DNA of 18,245 nt from JBAZDC01 sp041654595 (GTDB lineage Bacteria > Pseudomonadota > Gammaproteobacteria > Burkholderiales > Burkholderiaceae_B): positions 1-18,245 of the forward strand of contig CAZKBT010000065.1 of the NCBI GenBank assembly GCA_964551305.1. The letters are read 5' to 3'. Made by a program: the position numbers and the translations under genes. Every line of letters begins with the position of its first letter. The first letter of the stretch is position 1. Under the pieces are notes generated by a model that was not told the origin of the DNA, did no database searches, and was given only the letters and a program-made list of their open reading frames with translations. This document shows positions 16,051-18,245 of this stretch, one piece after another.

Positions 16051-17283
16051 ATGTTTTTTCATAGCAATAAGAATATCGTTGTAATTCAATGCATTTCCAC
16101 ATTTGGCATCGCTCTGTTCTTCACGCTCTTCCTTTCCGTGCCGCGCGGCTACATGGCGGGCCTGGTCTCGCTGACGTTGGGGGGACTGTACTATTTGCTC
16201 ACGCAACGGCCGTATCGTCTGGAGCGGCATGACAAATGGATGATGGGGCTGCTCGCGCTCGTGGGCGCGGCCGGCATCGTCAGCGCCCTTTATCATGGCA
16301 GTGAATTGCGTGAATGGGACATGCCCAGCCGCTACCTCCTGGTCGCGCCCATCGTCATGATGCTGCTCGTTCATCCGCCCAGATCGCGGTGGGTATGGTC
16401 GGGCCTGATACTCGGGTGCCTGTCGGGGGCGGCCGTGGCCATCAGGGATGTCTATTCGCTGGATATGGGACGCGGCTACGGTTACACGGGAGCCATCCAG
16501 TTCGGCAACGTGGCGTTGACCATGTCGGTGTTTTGCGCTGCGGCCATTTTCGGCATCCGGAAAGACACGCCGCGCGCGGCGTTCTGGCGCTTCGCGTTGT
16601 GCGTGGGGGTGGCGGCCGGGTTCTATGCCTCGATCATATCGGGCAGCCGCGGCGGCTGGGTGGCCATGCCCGTGGTGGTCCTGCTTTTTTGCGCGGCGCT
16701 GGTCGACAAGAAAAATGCGCGGGCCGTCTGCATGGGAGCCGTTGCCGTCATGGCGGGCCTGCTCATCCTGGCGGTCAGCGTGCCCAGCGTCAAGCAGCGC
16801 TATGACGACGCCGTGTCCGACCTGCGTTTGTACCAGCAGGGCAATGCCGCCACCTCGCTCGGCGCGCGGTTCGCGATCTGGGACGCCGCCGTAAAACTGA
16901 TATCGGAAAAGCCCTTGATGGGCTGGTCCCGGGATGCCTACGAGCAGCGCCGGGACCAGTTGATCAAAGAGGGCGAGGCAAACCCCATGGTGGGCATGCT
17001 GGCCAATACGCACAATTCCTTTGTCGAGATTCTGTTGTTCCAGGGCGTGTTTGGCTTTCTTTGCATGTGCGCCATGCTGTCGGGCGTCTTCGTCCTGTTC
17101 TGGAAACGCCTGCGATCGCCCGACTACGAAGCGCGCATGGCCGCCCTGAGCGGGACCTGCCTGATCAGCATCTATGTGATCGCCGGCCAGACGCAGATCA
17201 TGTTCTCGCGCAATAACACGCTGGTGTTCTTCCTGGTGGCCATCGCCTGGCTGTGGGCCAAGACGCGCCGGCCCGCTTCGTAA
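16051..17283 (+). CDS. O-antigen ligase-family membrane protein (WaaL/Wzy_C)
   Basis: Inner-membrane protein (410 aa, about 12 hydrophobic segments) of the Wzy_C/O-antigen ligase superfamily. WaaL-type members join undecaprenyl-linked glycan to lipid A-core at the periplasmic face. Signatures: GYGYTGAIQFGN near 147-158, SGSRGGW with Arg200, a long hydrophilic periplasmic loop from about 245 to 320, and ANTHNSFVEIL with His321, the conserved ligase histidine. Ligase fits better than polymerase (Wzy) because of the LPS-core neighbours, but sequence alone does not separate them. ATG 16051 has GGATGGG very close upstream (16042-16048), a poor spacing. The first 20 or so codons are markedly AT-rich compared with the rest. 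It has its own promoter; the second deacetylase follows after 26 bases. Confidence 0.85.
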   Translation: MFFHSNKNIVVIQCISTFGIALFFTLFLSVPRGYMAGLVSLTLGGLYYLLTQRPYRLERHDKWMMGLLALVGAAGIVSALYHGSELREWDMPSRYLLVAPIVMMLLVHPPRSRWVWSGLILGCLSGAAVAIRDVYSLDMGRGYGYTGAIQFGNVALTMSVFCAAAIFGIRKDTPRAAFWRFALCVGVAAGFYASIISGSRGGWVAMPVVVLLFCAALVDKKNARAVCMGAVAVMAGLLILAVSVPSVKQRYDDAVSDLRLYQQGNAATSLGARFAIWDAAVKLISEKPLMGWSRDAYEQRRDQLIKEGEANPMVGMLANTHNSFVEILLFQGVFGFLCMCAMLSGVFVLFWKRLRSPDYEARMAALSGTCLISIYVIAGQTQIMFSRNNTLVFFLVAIAWLWAKTRRPAS

Positions 17284-17297
17284 CGCGCCGTCCGCTC

Positions 17298-17303
17298 TAT
17301 AAT
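17298..17303 (+). promoter_or_regulatory. Candidate -10 element placing +1 on the deacetylase ATG
   Basis: A perfect TATAAT lies in the 26-base gap after the ligase gene. With normal geometry transcription would begin at 17310, the A of the start codon, giving a leaderless mRNA. The -35 region (GCTTCG at 17-bp spacing) is poor, and only CGCGG precedes the ATG in place of a ribosome-binding site. Confidence 0.4.
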
Positions 17304-17309
17304 TCGCGG

Positions 17310-18032
17310 ATGATCCCGATACTTACGTACCATCAGGTGGGCATGCCGGCCCCGCGCGGGACGCGCTACCGCGGCCTGACCGTGCATCCGTCCGATTTCA
17401 AGCGGCAGATGGCCTGGCTGCGCAGGCTGGGCTATCGCGGCTTGTCCATGCGCGATCTGCTGCCCTATCTTCAGGGCATCCGCAAAGGCAAGGTCATCGG
17501 CATTACGTTCGACGACGGCTTCAGCAACGTGCACAAGCACGCCTTGCCGGTACTGCATGATTGCGACTTCACGGCCACCAATTATTTCGTGGCCCGCCAA
17601 TTCAGCGGCGGCAACGTCTGGGACGCCCGCAACGGCGTGCCGCATTCGCCGCTGATGTCGGTCGGGCAAATGCGCGAATGGGACCAGGCGGGCATGGAAG
17701 TGGGTTCGCACACGCTGGACCATCCCCATTTGCCCGAATTGTCCCCTGAACTGGCCGACTACCAGATCCGGCAGTCCAAGCTCGAGCTCGAAGACGCCCT
17801 TGGCGCGCCGGTCACGGCGTTCTGCTACCCATACGGCGACGAATCGCCGGAAATCCGACGGATGGTGCGGGACGCGGGCTATCTGACGGCGACGACCACC
17901 GTTCGCGGCCTGGCGCGTTCCGACGACGACCTTTACGGCTTGCCCAGGGTTACCGTGGCGCGGACCACGCACATCGTCCGTTTCCTGCAGAAGTGCCTGA
18001 CGCGCTTGGAAGACAAGCGCCGCCGGGATTGA
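17310..18032 (+). CDS. CE4 polysaccharide deacetylase (second in the locus)
   Basis: NodB-fold carbohydrate esterase 4 (240 aa), without signal peptide and therefore probably cytoplasmic. Motif 1 TFDDGF has Asp68 and Asp69, motif 2 GSHTLDH has the metal ligands His134 and His138, and motif 3 is FCYPYG; these are all canonical, unlike the altered motifs 2 and 3 of the deacetylase at 13208-14044. Both begin with a [LM][IT]YH-type strand (here ILTYHQVG), but they share few other residues, so they are not a recent duplication. The start ATG 17310 is chosen since the upstream frame lies within the ligase gene. It probably deacetylates an amino sugar of a lipid-linked glycan or the LPS core; the substrate is unknown. 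A glycosyltransferase start follows four bases after its stop. Confidence 0.88.
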   Translation: MIPILTYHQVGMPAPRGTRYRGLTVHPSDFKRQMAWLRRLGYRGLSMRDLLPYLQGIRKGKVIGITFDDGFSNVHKHALPVLHDCDFTATNYFVARQFSGGNVWDARNGVPHSPLMSVGQMREWDQAGMEVGSHTLDHPHLPELSPELADYQIRQSKLELEDALGAPVTAFCYPYGDESPEIRRMVRDAGYLTATTTVRGLARSDDDLYGLPRVTVARTTHIVRFLQKCLTRLEDKRRRD

Positions 18033-18036
18033 GGGC

Positions 18037-18245
18037 ATGGCGCGGGCTGCGCACGCCGGTCGGGACCCGGCGACGGACGGGGCGAAGGGTTCGGCGGACG
18101 GCGCGGCGCGGCGCCTGCGCATCGCCTTCGTCGTGGACCGGTTCGGGAATCGATTCGGCGGCGCCGAGGCCTACGGCGTGTCCCTGGCGCGCGAGCTGGC
18201 CGCCAGGCATCACGTAACCGTCCTGGCGCGGGACTATGATCGGGC
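18037..18245 (+). CDS. GT4-family glycosyltransferase, N-terminal part (cut by window end)
   Basis: An open frame from ATG 18037 runs off the right edge (69 complete codons). After about 25 Ala/Gly/Asp/Arg-rich residues it reads LRIAFVVDRFGNRFGGAEAY, then GVSLARELAARHHVTVLARDYD: the first strand, glycine-rich loop (FGGAEAY) and helix of a GT4 glycosyltransferase. The start is unsure: homologues usually begin at the RIAF strand, and GAGGG (18031-18035) lies very near this ATG, but no later ATG is available. It is four bases from the deacetylase stop and almost certainly co-transcribed, so the ligase, deacetylase and transferase form one unit. Confidence 0.75.
   Translation, partial: MARAAHAGRDPATDGAKGSADGAARRLRIAFVVDRFGNRFGGAEAYGVSLARELAARHHVTVLARDYDR

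Noticed and set aside
15964..17013. Antisense open frame (349 codons) opposite the O-antigen ligase-family gene
   Set aside because: His/Arg/Gln-rich translation without domains; the plus strand encodes a coherent membrane protein with conserved ligase residues.
12108..18245. Mobile or defence island
   Set aside because: No integrase, transposase, terminal repeats, attachment sites, nucleases or toxin-antitoxin pairs; codon use is like the housekeeping genes except for the short AT-rich start of the ligase-family gene.

Overview
The window looks like chromosomal DNA from a high-GC betaproteobacterium, most likely Alcaligenaceae (Bordetella, Achromobacter or a relative). The reasons are the uniformly GC-rich codon use, a TctCBA-type tricarboxylate transporter with a Bug/TctC-family binding protein, and dnaE running directly into a lipopolysaccharide (LPS) core cluster, an arrangement I recall from Bordetella. 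The genus is inferred from gene content and order, not measured. The sequence is almost wholly coding: no gene-free stretch exceeds 300 bases, and I see no tRNA, rRNA, CRISPR array, insertion sequence or prophage.

Bases 1-2960 hold the tctC (5' truncated), tctB and tctA genes of a tripartite tricarboxylate transporter, closed by a hairpin terminator. Facing it on the minus strand are argA (N-acetylglutamate synthase, first step of arginine synthesis) and, downstream of it, yggX (Fe(II)-trafficking/oxidative protection). argA diverges from hrpA (DEAH-box RNA helicase) across a short AT-rich gap whose palindromic ATTATAAT supplies a perfect -10 hexamer on each strand. hrpA is followed by dnaE, the replicative DNA polymerase III alpha subunit.

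From 12108 to the right edge lies an envelope-glycan locus. A GT4 glycosyltransferase, a carbohydrate-esterase-4 (CE4) deacetylase and a WaaE/KdtX-type GT2 glycosyltransferase are joined to dnaE and to each other by ATGA start/stop overlaps; a second GT4 enzyme follows after 33 bases. This set of three transferases and one deacetylase has the same gene types as the four-gene LPS-core cluster described in B. pertussis. Next comes a separate unit with a good sigma70-type promoter overlapped by a perfect inverted repeat: an O-antigen ligase-family membrane protein, a second CE4 deacetylase, and the start of another GT4 transferase cut by the window end. Together these genes probably extend and trim the LPS core at the cytoplasmic face and then add a glycan to it in the periplasm.

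I do not see a clearly new defence or mobile system. The points most worth checking are regulatory: the operator-like dyad at the ligase promoter, the symmetric argA/hrpA promoter, and two genes (dnaE and the second deacetylase) whose -10 boxes lie so close to the start codon that leaderless mRNAs are likely. The linkage of a replicative polymerase to LPS genes and the two cytoplasmic deacetylases in one locus also merit attention.
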